Shown one piece after another: positions 1 through 10,579 of a stretch of DNA of 64,000 nt (position 1 is its first letter; every line of letters begins with the position of its first letter). The notes below the pieces were generated by a model. That model was not told where the DNA came from. It ran no database searches and was given only the letters and a program-made list of their open reading frames with translations. The DNA is from Tieghemiomyces parasiticus. Lineage: Eukaryota; Kickxellomycota; Dimargaritomycetes; Dimargaritales; Dimargaritaceae. The stretch spans positions 62,001 through 126,000 of the forward strand of contig JANBPT010000002.1 in the NCBI GenBank assembly GCA_027575765.1. Direction: 5' to 3'. Position numbers and translations under genes: made by a program.

Positions 1-727
1 TACAATGGGGAAGCTAGGCTGAAAAAGCATTCTTAAAGGATTCGTGGCTTGTAGGAAGATGAGATTAGCTGTTTTTAAATGGCAGTTACACAAAACGTAG
101 AGCCCAGCGTGGCAGCCACTTCGGACCGAACATTCGCGGCCTTGCAACCCTTGTAATGACAATTATCAACTCACACGTTTCGTCCGGCAAATGAGACCTG
201 GAGGCTAGCGCTTGAGTATGGCAGTGGGGTAAACTCGCAAGCTATGCTGCCGAGGGCGGTATATTTATTGAACAAGGTGCACCAGTCGATTGCAGTGGCT
301 GGCACGCTCTGGTATCAGCACCGAGGCTTACATCCAAGTCTTTCAGCCGCCATCAATGGGGATTCTCATCTGCGGTTTTAATGCAAAAAACTTACAATCA
401 ACTGATAACCTTAAACGTTCAATTCTACTTGTTTTAATCACATGAGTTCGTACTCTGGCGTGTTCTGCCTCAAGCAGGTACGGCCTAACGGTGCCAGGCG
501 GGTGGCTGCGTCAAGAGCAGGTTGGGTGACCCAGTCGATAGGTTGGGAAAATAGCCAAGTGACGAATTGCTTAAAGCTTCTTGGCGGTGAGCTCTGATGA
601 TGGCGGTGCATTATAGTAGTATAAATCGGGCAGATTAGATCCTGAGTTCTTATCATCTATGGGTTTGGCTACAGTTAACTAGCAACGGGCAATGGTTAGT
701 CTAAACGCGACACTCTAGAACCTAATA
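1..727. other. Intergenic, window edge to ATP4 stop
   Basis: No open reading frame with coding character, tRNA or repeat could be recognised here. It lies downstream of ATP4 (minus strand) and should carry that gene's 3' untranslated region. Confidence 0.5.
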
Positions 728-2195
728 CTAGGGATCCAATAACTTACTCTCGACCTCGGCAATGCACTGGTTCAGAATCTCGTTTTGCTAGAAGGACGAT
801 CAAACGGCGTAGGATATATGGCGGAGCAGGTTAGCAACGTGTTGGTGATTGAAGCGAACTAAAGCTCACCTCCCATCCCTATGCGTATCGGACCAACGGC
901 TACGAAATACTTACCACTTCGGGCTTCATGAGCTCCTGACGGGACTTCTCAATGACGGAGGTGGCCAGTTCCTTCTGCTCGCGCTCGCGGATGTTGGCCT
1001 CATGGCGGACCCACGAGTCGAGGACGCTCTTGGCCTCGGCGGCATAGGCCACGCGCTGCTTCAACTCAAAGATCTGGCTCTCCATTTGGGCCAGTTCCTA
1101 GATACAGGGGTAAGTTGGCGAACACAGTATGAAAGGCATTGGTGTGAGCAGTGGGTCGAGCCTAATATAGTTCTCAGCAGCGGGGTCCATGGCGCCTAAC
1201 GAATAAGCCGCTGTTGGAATGAATACGAATAGGCTGTACACAGCAGGGCGGCCTGACACACACACGGAACGTGGGAAGCTTACCTTGGACATCTGGAACA
1301 TGTTCTTGGTGACATCTACAACATCCTTAAGCTCGGCGACCTGGTCGATACGGCTCTGGACGGCGGCCTTGTGCTCCTTGCGGGCCTCCTTGAAGATGTT
1401 GATCATGTTGTTAATGTAGCCCTCGGCGAACTCGGTGTAGGGTTCGCGAGCGGTGCGGTAGAGCACGGCCAGGAGGCCAACAGTGGCGATAAGGGCCACG
1501 GACTCCTCGTTAAGCACATAGATCTCCTTGGACACCAAGTAGGTGGCCAGAGAGGTGCCGACGGTCAGGTAGCCAGTCTTGGTCAGAAGGGAGTTTCCGG
1601 GGAGGGCGTCCAGGAGGCTCTGGGCCTTCTTCTCGGGGGACTCACGCTGCTGCACCGCCTCGCGGTTAGCCGGAGTAGTCGACAGGGCGCTAGAAAACGG
1701 AGGGGGTAACGGTAAGGGGAAGGCCAATCAACTGAGGGATTAGCATACTTGGAATAAGGTGCGTCAAGTTTCAACGACAGGCCGAAGGGGATCTTCTCCG
1801 CCCGAAGAGCTGGCACAAAATCCGCAGCATGTGGTGCTATATAGACCGCTTACCGGGTGGCCTGGGCCAGACGAGGGGTGGCCGGAGTGGCCGAGCGGAG
1901 GGCGCCTGGTAAGGGACAACGACGGGGTGGGCCGTGGAGTAAAGAGGGTGGGTGATTTTGAAAACCATAAGTTAGTCACCGGCCGGGATGTAACCCAGTA
2001 GGCAACGGAGGCCGAGAGGCGCCCCGGCCAAAGTTCCCGGTAGATAGTCAATGAGCCCGGAGCGCCCGTCGTTCCGGGCCGGGGGGGATGGGCGCATCCT
2101 GAGGCCATGGTCTTAGTGTTCTAGTAGACTAGAAACCTGAGAGGGGCCTGATGCTACGTACCGGCAGCACGGAGGGAAGTGAGACGGAAGGCCAT
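728..2195 (-). CDS. ATP4: Mitochondrial F1Fo-ATP synthase subunit b (peripheral stalk)
   Basis: Subunit b forms the peripheral stalk that holds the F1 head against rotation in the inner mitochondrial membrane. Four exons fit: 2158..2195, 1284..1689, 915..1097 and 728..787, giving 228 aa. The first exon encodes a basic targeting peptide (MAFRLTSLRAAGT). Exon 2 carries the family block LDALPGNSLLTKTG, followed by the two hydrophobic segments and the start of the long charged helix (about residues 70-150). Exon 3 continues the helix and exon 4 gives the C-terminal end (NQCIAEVESKLLDP). Donors are GTAGCA (the first, weaker than an overlapping GTACGT that breaks the frame), GTAAGC and GTAAGT. Acceptors are all CTAG. 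Intron 1 is long (468 nt). The length matches the fungal family (about 210-245 aa). It is divergent from the oligopeptidase gene. Confidence 0.9.
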
Positions 2196-3087
2196 GGTTA
2201 TAAGTAGTAAGGGAGCGACGATCAGAGAAACAGCCCGGATGAAAGGATGCTATAGGAGAACGGCGAGAAACCGGCGGAATGAGGAGTAAGTGTGACGAAG
2301 GGAAGAGATTCAAGGTCGCGGGCGTGATCAACCGGTCAGGGAGGGAGAATGCTAGGGTGGGCGCCGAGCCGGCAGGGATCGTTGGGAAGCCGGGTGCCTG
2401 TGGCGGGTGGAATCGATGTGCCCGTCTCGCTTTGGGGTGCACAAGCCTGCGCTTTCGCTGACCGCCGTAGAACCCTCCCTTTCCTAACCTGTCCCCCTCG
2501 TCTGCCTTGCTCACAGTTGCTCGTGACTGATATCCAAGGAAGGTGAGGAAACGTAGCCCTCACTGGTGGTGGTTGGGCCTGCTAGCGAACGAACAGCTGG
2601 CCTGTAGATGTCTCGCCAATGTGGCCTGTCAACGCCGCACGGTTGGGGTTCGGCAGCATAGAAAAGGCATACCAGTGGGGAAAGTGAGGGGCGGGACAAG
2701 TTGGCCCATCGTATACATCACGTGACTCTTATAATCCAGCTGCGTATACCCTAATGTAATCTCCATGGCTGCTGATGCCAATGCGCAGCATACAATGCTC
2801 AGTTGGCGGCACTGGCACCATAGGGTTGGTGTGGGGCTCCAACGCCGCCTGGCCGCATCGAACCGCAGCCGACGTGGAAAATTGGAGTCGGCAACCACGG
2901 CGGTGCCTAGAAAGTATGACATGTGTCCGCCCTAGCATCCCAATCGATTCACTCGACGCGGAAACTGTCGCGCCGGCCCGTCTCGCATCCCACCACCTGA
3001 TCACCTGCCCCCGGTCGGCCGTTGATACATGTCGATTTTCCCTCTCTTCCCCCACTTATCGATCCCCAGTTCGCTCTCCGCACATAC
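2196..3087. promoter_or_regulatory. Shared intergenic region between divergent ATP4 and oligopeptidase genes
   Basis: About 890 bp lie between two divergent start codons. It must hold both promoters. No clear TATA box was seen. A pyrimidine-rich run (about 3036-3060) lies just before the plus-strand start. Both products appear mitochondrial. Confidence 0.45.
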
Positions 3088-5601
3088 ATGCTCGCCCTTT
3101 TGACCCCCGCCCGGACCCTGCGACCCGCCCTAGGGGTGGCGGCCCGGCTCGGCCCCCGTACACCGCAGTGCGGCAAACGTACCTTCCCGCGCTTGGAATC
3201 CCTGAGCAGATTCCTGGCCCCAACATCGCAGGCGGTTGACCCCGAGAAACTTCGGGTTCCGTCCGCCCCGGAGACCGATGTCCGCACGCACCGGTTGGCC
3301 TGGGGCGGCAAGCACTCCGACCCGTACGGCTACCTCGAGGACGTGGACGACCCGCGCACCAAGGCCTACCTGAGCCGTGAGGAAACATTCACGGCTGAGA
3401 TGGCCAAGCTCAACCACGGACTGAAGGAGCGGCTACTCGACGATATGGAGCGACTCAACGCGCTGGGTAAGGAATCCCCTGCCAAACCCACGCGAATCGG
3501 CAAGTGGAACTACTATACGCGCAACTTCCGCAACATCGTCAACCCGCGGCAGGTGGACTCGGGTTACTACCGCATGAAAGTTGCGAAGGACGACGAGGGG
3601 GCACCTCAGGAGGAAAAGCTACTCGATACCCGCCAGCTGCGATGGCGCGGGTTCACCGCCGGGAAGATGGTGGTGGCGCCCAACCCGGACTACTTTGCCT
3701 ACACAGTCCGACACAAGGACGGCGGGGGTACTGAGACTGCCGAATTGTGGGTCAACAAGATCGGGTCCAACGGCGTGGTGGACACCATTACCATTATTCC
3801 ACAGATTCTCAATTTCGTGTGGTCCGGCGACAGCAAGAGTATCTATTACACAGTATTGGACGAGCGCCTGCGTAGCTCCAAGGTGATCGTACGGTCTATT
3901 GAGTACGAGGAGGAGAACCGCGTCACCGGTGAGCATCCGCGCCAGCGCGACCGTGTGGTCTACGACGAGCGCAACCCACACTGGTTCGTTGATATTTCGC
4001 GGTCCAAGGACGACCGCTACGTGGTCATCCACAGCGGCTCGCTCACCTCGTCCGAGGTCCACTTGGTGGACGCCCAGGCGCACTACAACCCGCTCAAGCG
4101 GCCCGACTTCTTCCCGCGGGCCATGCTCATTGAGGCCCGCCAGCCTAACGTCGAATATTTTGTCGATCACCACGAGCGCCGCCTGTTTATCCTCACTAAC
4201 CGCGGGAGTCCTAACCAATTCCGCCTCATGACCACGTCGGTGGACCAGCCCCGGGCCGAGTATTGGCGCGAGTGGATCAAGCTACAGCCTGCCGAGACCA
4301 TCGAGGACGTGGACATTTTTGAGAATTACGTTGTGACCTACGGTCGGCGCCAGGCCCTCCCGTTCGTACAGGTGCACTGCCTACGGACCCAGGACGCGAT
4401 GACGGCTGAAGTGCCCGCCCTGGCCACCGAGGGTGAGACCGACGGACGGCCGGCCCGGTATGAAGTGGCCCTGCCGGAAAAGTACAGCATGGTGCGCCCC
4501 GTGACCAACCCGGCTTACGACACCAACGTGCTCAAATTTTCCTTCAACTCGCCCTTCACCAGCGAGCTTACCGTCGAGTACGACCTGGCCGCACGAACCA
4601 TTCTGGAGGTGGACGGCCGCCAGCTGCAAAATTTTAACGGTCAGGACTACCAAATCATCCGGTCCTACGTGTCGTCGCACGATGGTCTGCCTATCCCGGT
4701 GACCCTCATCGCCCACCAGTCCATGGTCCCCGATGGCACCAATCCGCTGCTCCTGCACGCCTACGGGGCCTACGGTACGTCCATGGAGGTGGAGTTCCGC
4801 CCGGAGATGCTCCCGCTGCTGGAACGCGGCTGGATTGTGGCCCTGGCCCATGTCCGCGGCGGCAGCGACCTAGGTCGTCAGTGGTACCTGGACGGCAAGC
4901 TCGACAAGAAGACCAATTCCATACGCGACCTCCTGGCCGTGGCCGACTGGTTGGTCGATCGCAAGTACACCTCCCCGGCCAAGCAGGCCGTGACCGGGAC
5001 CAGCGCCGGTGGGTTAGTGGTAGGCGCCGCCATCAACCAGCGACCGGATCTATTCCGTGCCGCCCTCCTACACGTGCCCTTCGTGGACGTGGTCAACACC
5101 ATGATCAACCCGGACCTGCCACTCACCCAGGTTGAGTACCTCGAGTGGGGGAACCCCTCCGACGACCGTGAAGTGTACCAGCTGATGAAGTCTTACTCCC
5201 CTTACGAAAATATACCGCGACTCACCCCGCAGGCACAGGGTGATGATGCGGCGCGGTACCCGGCCCAGAACTGGCCTTCCGTCATGGCCACCGTGGGTAT
5301 GCGCGACCAGCGTGTCATGTATTGGCAGACACTCAAGTGGGCCGCCAAGCTGCGGAACCACGTTTTCAACCAAGCCAATACTGCTCCATTTGAACTGGAG
5401 GCCGACGAAGCCCCCAAGGCCACCGATTCCGAGATCACCTATACCAACGCCCCCGCCGCCCGCCCGCGCAATCTCTTCCTCAAGGTCGACCGGACCTCAG
5501 GTCACTTCGACGTGGCCACCAAGTCGAAGCGCTCCAGGTGGGAGCAAGCCGCCACCGAACTGGCCTTCCTCGTCAGCGAGATTGAGGATTCACCGCAATA
5601 G
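3088..5601 (+). CDS. Prolyl oligopeptidase family serine peptidase (oligopeptidase B-like), probably mitochondrial
   Basis: An intronless gene of 837 aa in peptidase family S9A. The first 35 residues after this ATG are rich in Arg, Leu and Ala with no acidic residue, as in a mitochondrial presequence. The frame stays open upstream but only with a TTG, so ATG at 3088 is chosen. The middle is a beta-propeller-like region and the C-terminal third is the alpha/beta hydrolase domain. The nucleophile Ser639 sits in GTSAGG, the likely Asp740 in VGMRDQRV and the His806 in SGHFD. The GTSAGGLVVGAAINQRPDLF block and the RGGSDLGRQWY block are typical of oligopeptidase B, which cuts short peptides after basic residues. 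In mitochondria it could degrade presequence or other peptides (inference). Family members are usually about 690-800 aa. Confidence 0.9.
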   Translation: MLALLTPARTLRPALGVAARLGPRTPQCGKRTFPRLESLSRFLAPTSQAVDPEKLRVPSAPETDVRTHRLAWGGKHSDPYGYLEDVDDPRTKAYLSREETFTAEMAKLNHGLKERLLDDMERLNALGKESPAKPTRIGKWNYYTRNFRNIVNPRQVDSGYYRMKVAKDDEGAPQEEKLLDTRQLRWRGFTAGKMVVAPNPDYFAYTVRHKDGGGTETAELWVNKIGSNGVVDTITIIPQILNFVWSGDSKSIYYTVLDERLRSSKVIVRSIEYEEENRVTGEHPRQRDRVVYDERNPHWFVDISRSKDDRYVVIHSGSLTSSEVHLVDAQAHYNPLKRPDFFPRAMLIEARQPNVEYFVDHHERRLFILTNRGSPNQFRLMTTSVDQPRAEYWREWIKLQPAETIEDVDIFENYVVTYGRRQALPFVQVHCLRTQDAMTAEVPALATEGETDGRPARYEVALPEKYSMVRPVTNPAYDTNVLKFSFNSPFTSELTVEYDLAARTILEVDGRQLQNFNGQDYQIIRSYVSSHDGLPIPVTLIAHQSMVPDGTNPLLLHAYGAYGTSMEVEFRPEMLPLLERGWIVALAHVRGGSDLGRQWYLDGKLDKKTNSIRDLLAVADWLVDRKYTSPAKQAVTGTSAGGLVVGAAINQRPDLFRAALLHVPFVDVVNTMINPDLPLTQVEYLEWGNPSDDREVYQLMKSYSPYENIPRLTPQAQGDDAARYPAQNWPSVMATVGMRDQRVMYWQTLKWAAKLRNHVFNQANTAPFELEADEAPKATDSEITYTNAPAARPRNLFLKVDRTSGHFDVATKSKRSRWEQAATELAFLVSEIEDSPQ

Positions 5602-5938
5602 GTTGTTTTTTTGTCGACATTCGGGGTGGTTCTGGCTAAGAGTGGGAAGGCTCCACCTACCTCTAGCTCTCCGTAAGCCGGTCCCTAATATTTGGTTGAC
5701 CAGAATGATAGTAAACCGCATTGTTTGTTTTATTATAAAAAAGTATACACGTTCGGCAGTGAGCTGTGAGTGCGCGAGTCTACAATGTTTAAGGGGTACA
5801 CCCGCATTGCATCAAGGGTCTCTAAGCCATCCCCTAATAGACCTGCCGGATAAATATTGCCGCCGGGTTTATTATCGTGCGAGAATACAGCCCTTTGTCC
5901 ACATTCAGACACACTGTCCCATTCGCGCCCGTGGGCCC
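5602..5938. other. Convergent 3' region
   Basis: A 337 bp stretch between the stops of the oligopeptidase and the Mtf2-like gene. It is AT-richer than the flanking genes and likely holds both polyadenylation regions. No gene was seen. Confidence 0.4.
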
Positions 5939-7249
5939 TTACGCAATTCCCAGCCGGGTGAGCCGCTCGTACAACTGCAATTTCATCTGGTTGGCCAACC
6001 GTACGTTGGGCACCTCCAAATCAATATCATGAAGAACGCGCTGCATGATTTCCCGGGTCTGGTCGTTCGCTAGCGTACCGTAGGAGAGCATTTCGTCAAG
6101 GTAGCGTAGTATCAGGCCGGTGGCGGGAAGCGGACGTGGCCATGCGGCCGCGGTGCGAGATTCCCAGAGGATACTCAACAGGGTGTTGTACACTTCGGTG
6201 GTGACCAAGGTGATGTAGGTTGACCAGCCCAACTGCCGTATCTGGTCCATAATCACTAGGATGTAGTTGAGGAGACCCGTCCGCTGGCACTGTTTGAGAC
6301 AGCCGGTAATCAGCCGAGCGCTTAACTTGGGGGGCCGGATGTGTGACTGGCGTTCGGGTAGGTTCAAACCGCCGCCACCACCGGTAGCGGATGGGTTAGC
6401 GGTGGCTTGGGTGGATTCCTGGTTCAAAGCAAAGAGCTCGGCCAGGTGCCGTTGAAACTCGAGGTTGGTGGAAGATTTAGCCAACTGGGACAGCCACGTC
6501 TCGATGGCGTCCATCCGCAGCATGGTATCCATGAAGTGGCCCAGTGGAGTGGACCCCGTACCGGCGGGAAACGTACTGATGTGAGTTGCGGTGGTCGTTG
6601 CCGTGGTCCGGCCATTCAAACTGGTATAGTCGGTTTCACTTGGGTTCGCCAGGGGGTCCGATGCGAACCACTGGGCCATTTCGGTGTCACTGGCAGCCAC
6701 AACCCCGTCGTATTCCCCGTCATCCGACCGAGTCATCGATCTACGTCCGGTTGTCGCCGCCGCCACGTGGTCGTCGAGGGCGTTGGCAAAGTCAGCCAAC
6801 GCGATATCGTCCATGGATCCTGGGGACCAATCGTCCGCCCGGACCTGGGATTGGGTCAGCGCTGGCGGACTCCCGGCGGTGCGGGACGCGGCACTGGTAG
6901 CCTGGAGCTGTGGCGCGGTCGGTGTGGATAACGGGTGGCTAACGCCCTTCTTGGACCCGTCGCCGCCGCTCTGCTCGAGTAGTTGGACCAGATACTTTTC
7001 GAGCGGCGAGAGATGGCTATCGACCGGATCGCCGGCAGCTGAATCGAGTGGCGGCGGTGAGGACGGTGGTAGCTTCGACGGTGACGACGTAGAATGAATT
7101 GGGCCTTGGTTGGCATGCACAGCACCGGCCACGAAGCGGGCTGAAGGGGCCATACTCAACGACCGCCAGGACTTCCGGGCCGCAGCCGTCCGTAAGGTAG
7201 GACGGATCGAGGTGGCATAGCGGGCCGTGAAGTATGTGAACCGTGACAT
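5939..7249 (-). CDS. Mtf2-like mitochondrial protein (putative)
   Basis: A 436 aa intronless gene. The start at 7249 is chosen because the next residues (SRFTYFTARYATSIRPTLR) make a strong mitochondrial presequence, rich in Arg, Ser and Thr and free of acids. Residues about 50-250 are low-complexity, rich in Ser, Thr, Pro and Ala. The conserved part is C-terminal (about 320-430), where helical text such as LKQCQRTGLLNYILVIMDQ and TTEVYNTLLSILWES, followed by a YLDEMLSYG repeat-like helix, resembles the C-terminal domain of fungal Mtf2-type proteins, which act in mitochondrial RNA handling and have PPR-like helices. That assignment is by eye and moderate; a mitochondrial PPR-like protein is the broader safe reading. 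It converges with the oligopeptidase gene. Confidence 0.6.
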   Translation of the reverse strand: MSRFTYFTARYATSIRPTLRTAAARKSWRSLSMAPSARFVAGAVHANQGPIHSTSSPSKLPPSSPPPLDSAAGDPVDSHLSPLEKYLVQLLEQSGGDGSKKGVSHPLSTPTAPQLQATSAASRTAGSPPALTQSQVRADDWSPGSMDDIALADFANALDDHVAAATTGRRSMTRSDDGEYDGVVAASDTEMAQWFASDPLANPSETDYTSLNGRTTATTTATHISTFPAGTGSTPLGHFMDTMLRMDAIETWLSQLAKSSTNLEFQRHLAELFALNQESTQATANPSATGGGGGLNLPERQSHIRPPKLSARLITGCLKQCQRTGLLNYILVIMDQIRQLGWSTYITLVTTEVYNTLLSILWESRTAAAWPRPLPATGLILRYLDEMLSYGTLANDQTREIMQRVLHDIDLEVPNVRLANQMKLQLYERLTRLGIA

Positions 7250-7816
7250 GGCAGCGGAATGGCGGCGGGGAAATGAATGAGCGAAATATACGAATGGGTA
7301 GGTAGTAGCAGCGGTAGCGCGTGGCCTTTTCGGGCAACACTGCAATAACCAAGTTAGGGAATCATCAAAGCTAGGAATCTGGCAAGTCTCTCAGTTCAGT
7401 CGAAAGGAAAAGAAAAAAAAAACAGTAAATTAAAAAGTACGCGCCATCGGATTCTACTCGCGGGGAACCCGAAAGTGACCTACTATGTTTCCGTGGTTGG
7501 GATAGAGCTCTTTCTGAAGAGGGTGGAGGGATCCCTGCTATCTGAACATGATACTATGGCACTCGGCGCCTTTGCACTTACAATATACCAACTATATCCA
7601 TTGATTTCCACATCTACGTGATACCTCCGCTGGGATAGGAGAAACTTTTAATTGAACTGGTTCTACTTGCCATCCCAGTGAATAAGGAGACCCGACGGCA
7701 TCAGCATGAGCAAGCACCACTGATGAAATACCCCTCAGCATGATGGCTCTCACATACAAACGCGAATGTCGAACCTTCCTTTAAACTTGACTGCCTGGCT
7801 ATCCTTTTCTTTTTTT
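7250..7816. other. Intergenic: Mtf2-like promoter and ArgRS 3' region
   Basis: A 567 bp stretch. It contains an A-run near 7408-7430 and no recognisable gene. Confidence 0.4.
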
Positions 7817-9706
7817 TTACATGCGCTCGAGCGGGACCAGGCCAACCATGCGCATGGCGTTACCCAAGGTGATGCGGGCAGCCCAGTAGAGTAGGAGACG
7901 GGCCTGGGCAACATCGGCGGGGGCGCCGTTGACGCGAAGAACCTCGTAAGCAGAGGATACGAGGTGGCTAAGCTTGAAGGCGTATCCGACGACATTGACA
8001 GGTTCGAACTGGCCAGGTAGGGAGGCGACAAGGGCCGGGTAACGGGCGATATGGTCGAGCAGATCTTGGGCGGCGGTTTCACTGAGGAGGGTCAGGTCCA
8101 CGTCGTCGCGGCGGACAGTCAGCGCGCTGTTACGCTCGACAGAGCACAGTCGGGCGTGGGCGTACTGAAGGTACGGCCCGGTGTCGCCTTCGAACGAGAA
8201 CATGCGCTGCCAGTTGAAATCGTAGTTGCGGATCCGCTTGGCGCTCATATCCTGGACGGTGATGGCCGACATGCCCACCACGTCGGCCACGCGCTCGGGA
8301 TCCTCAATCTGGGCGTACTTGTCCTCATTGGCCCGCATCACGTCATGCATCTTTTCCTTGGTCTGCTCCAGCATGTCCTGCAGGAACACGGCCGTGCCCT
8401 TGCGGGTGCTCATGCCAGTGACCAGCCCGAAGTTGATGTGCTTGAAGCGGTCGGCGTAGGGCAGTTCGAGGAGCTGCAGAATCTTGAAGAGCTGCTGGAG
8501 GTGGAGGTCCTGCTGGGAAGCCACAATGTAAAAGATAGTATCGAACTTATACTTGTCCCACCGCTCGATGGCCGCACCAATGTCGCGGGTCAGGTAGAGG
8601 GTGGTTCCGTCCTTCTTTTGCAGCACGGCCTTGCCCATCTTGTACTTTTCCAGGTCGATGATCTTGGCGCCCTCGGATTCTTCGACCAGACCGTGCGACT
8701 CGAGCAGGTCCATGGCCTGCTTCATGCCGTAGGTGACCTGGGACTCACCAGAGTACACGTCAAAGTTAATGTTGAGCCGGTCGTAGGTAGCGTGGTACTT
8801 TTCGATACTCATGTCGCGGAACCGTTTCCACAGGGCCAGGGCGGTTTCGTCACCGTCCTCCATGCGGCGGAAGTAAACACGGGCCTGGTCGTGGATCGCC
8901 GGGTCCTCCTCGGCGTCACGGTTGATCTTGACGTACACCTCGTACAGGTGGTGGATCGGGTCGGCGGCCAGAGCCTCGTCGGAGCCGTACCGCTCAAAGC
9001 CCACGGCTAGGAGACCGTACTGCTTACCCCAGTCGCCCAGGTAGTTCATGGCGATGACCTCCCAGCCGTTGGCGATGAGAGCATTGCGCACAAAGTTGCC
9101 AATGATAGTACTACGCAGGTGACCCGCGTGGAAGGGCTTGGCGATATTAGGGCTGCTGAACTCCACAATGGCGCGCTTGCCGCGGTTGCTGTCATTGGTG
9201 CCGAACGTTTCCTTGCGCTCATACACTTCGTCCAGGACAAGCTTCGCCAGCTGGGGGCGGTTGATGCGGAAGTTGATAAAGGGGCCCGCAGCGCTGCAGC
9301 TGAGCACGTTGGTGGTGGGCTGGAACTTGGCCACCCACTCCTCAGCGATAGCCTTGGGGTTGCCCTTGAGACGCAGCCGCGGGATGGCCACAGCCAGATC
9401 ACCATGCGCGGCGATCTTGGCGTTCTCGACGGCGTCAAAGATCACCTTAGAGTCCAGACCAGCCAGGGGCGCCAGGGCCTCGGCGATCTCCTGCTTGAAG
9501 AAGTCGAACATGGCGAAAGGGACAGGGTTGGTGGTCGTGCAGAAACGTGCGTAGCGGCCTGGGCGGAGTAGGGAGGGGCGTGGGATGGTAGTGGCAGATG
9601 TGCGAATCCTGGGCCGTAATAGGGAGCGAGACAGAGCGGAGCTGGAGGAGTGGCGAAGGACGACAGTGGTGGTGAAGCGAAGCGTGAGCAGGCAGACGCC
9701 AGGCAT
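7817..9706 (-). CDS. RARS: Arginyl-tRNA synthetase (class I), with alternative mitochondrial and cytosolic starts
   Basis: This enzyme charges tRNA-Arg with arginine. The intronless 629 aa frame contains the N-terminal Add1-like region, then FSSPNIAKPFHAGHLRSTII with the HIGH-type element HAGH, and MSTRKGTAVFLQDM as the KMSK-type loop seen in eukaryotic ArgRS. The C-terminal DALR anticodon-binding domain ends in the canonical NAMRMVGLVPLERM (last residue Met). Two in-frame ATGs are telling. ATG 9706 adds 65 residues rich in Arg, Ser and Thr, as in a mitochondrial presequence. ATG 9511 (MFDFFKQEIAEAL) matches the cytosolic start. One gene may therefore serve both compartments. Yeast uses two separate genes for these roles. 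Confidence 0.95.
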   Translation of the reverse strand: MPGVCLLTLRFTTTVVLRHSSSSALSRSLLRPRIRTSATTIPRPSLLRPGRYARFCTTTNPVPFAMFDFFKQEIAEALAPLAGLDSKVIFDAVENAKIAAHGDLAVAIPRLRLKGNPKAIAEEWVAKFQPTTNVLSCSAAGPFINFRINRPQLAKLVLDEVYERKETFGTNDSNRGKRAIVEFSSPNIAKPFHAGHLRSTIIGNFVRNALIANGWEVIAMNYLGDWGKQYGLLAVGFERYGSDEALAADPIHHLYEVYVKINRDAEEDPAIHDQARVYFRRMEDGDETALALWKRFRDMSIEKYHATYDRLNINFDVYSGESQVTYGMKQAMDLLESHGLVEESEGAKIIDLEKYKMGKAVLQKKDGTTLYLTRDIGAAIERWDKYKFDTIFYIVASQQDLHLQQLFKILQLLELPYADRFKHINFGLVTGMSTRKGTAVFLQDMLEQTKEKMHDVMRANEDKYAQIEDPERVADVVGMSAITVQDMSAKRIRNYDFNWQRMFSFEGDTGPYLQYAHARLCSVERNSALTVRRDDVDLTLLSETAAQDLLDHIARYPALVASLPGQFEPVNVVGYAFKLSHLVSSAYEVLRVNGAPADVAQARLLLYWAARITLGNAMRMVGLVPLERM

Positions 9707-10579
9707 GAGGGAGAGCAGAATGGGTCGTAGAAAAAAAAATATCTAGCACCAGGCAGTGAGTAGGAGGACCTTTGGAAGACAGAAACAATACTCGAAGCCG
9801 GTATGTAGGACCCCGGGGTGGTGGGAGGTGGAAGGCTGCCTAGCCAAAGGGTGACGCGGTGCGCTTAGGGCGGGAGGCAGGAAATATGACACGGTACAGA
9901 TCGAATATGGCCAAGAGAGGACTTCCTTCCCCTGCAAGCAAGGCAAGGTAGTGAAAAAAAATATACGCTGGCACCATTCTTCGAGTGAATAGCTATACCA
10001 CGACGCCGTCGATTGGTGTATCAGGCTGTTGAGGAAAAGCACTTCAGGAAGCTACCATGCCATGCGCCGCGGTGATTCCTCTTCAGACAAGGTTGCATGG
10101 TAAGGCTCGTCTCCCTGTAGCCGAGTTCACTCCATTTACGAAAATTCTGCAGATTGCCCAATTCGAGGCCACCTTGCCTGGGATTGGATTTGTTGCAGGC
10201 GGAGCCTTCCAACCCCCTCCCCTCACCTTGGCATTTGCCACACCGGCATTACCTTGGTCATTATGCATCTATGTACATAGCTTACTACATCCCCATCCTT
10301 GCATACCCGACAGTTGCATAACATGTATAGAGGTATTCGTGTGACCACTAGGGGGGCGCTTGCTCCGCCCATAGGTGTAGTGTGTCTGTACCAAATAGCG
10401 TGGTACAAACCGCCGCAGGCGAGGAGTCCTTTGTGCGTACCAATGTACGGAACCCTACCGGCCTCTGTAGCAACGGGCTGGTCGAACGTAACGGGCAGAG
10501 GACAGGCGAGGAGTGACGGCCAAAACGGTCTGGGCGGTGCCCGACTGGTATTGGCAGCTCCTCCCTCACGGTATTCCTC
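9707..10579. other. Intergenic upstream of ArgRS
   Basis: No gene recognised. Short open frames here lack family signals and codon bias. The first hundred bases should hold the ArgRS promoter. Confidence 0.4.

Noticed and set aside
1879..1935. tRNA-like opening (GGAGTGGCCGAGCGG) on the plus strand
   Set aside because: It resembles a Ser/Leu tRNA D arm, but no anticodon stem, T arm or B box follows. It lies within ATP4 intron 1.
8051..9010. 319-codon plus-strand open frame
   Set aside because: Antisense shadow of arginyl-tRNA synthetase.
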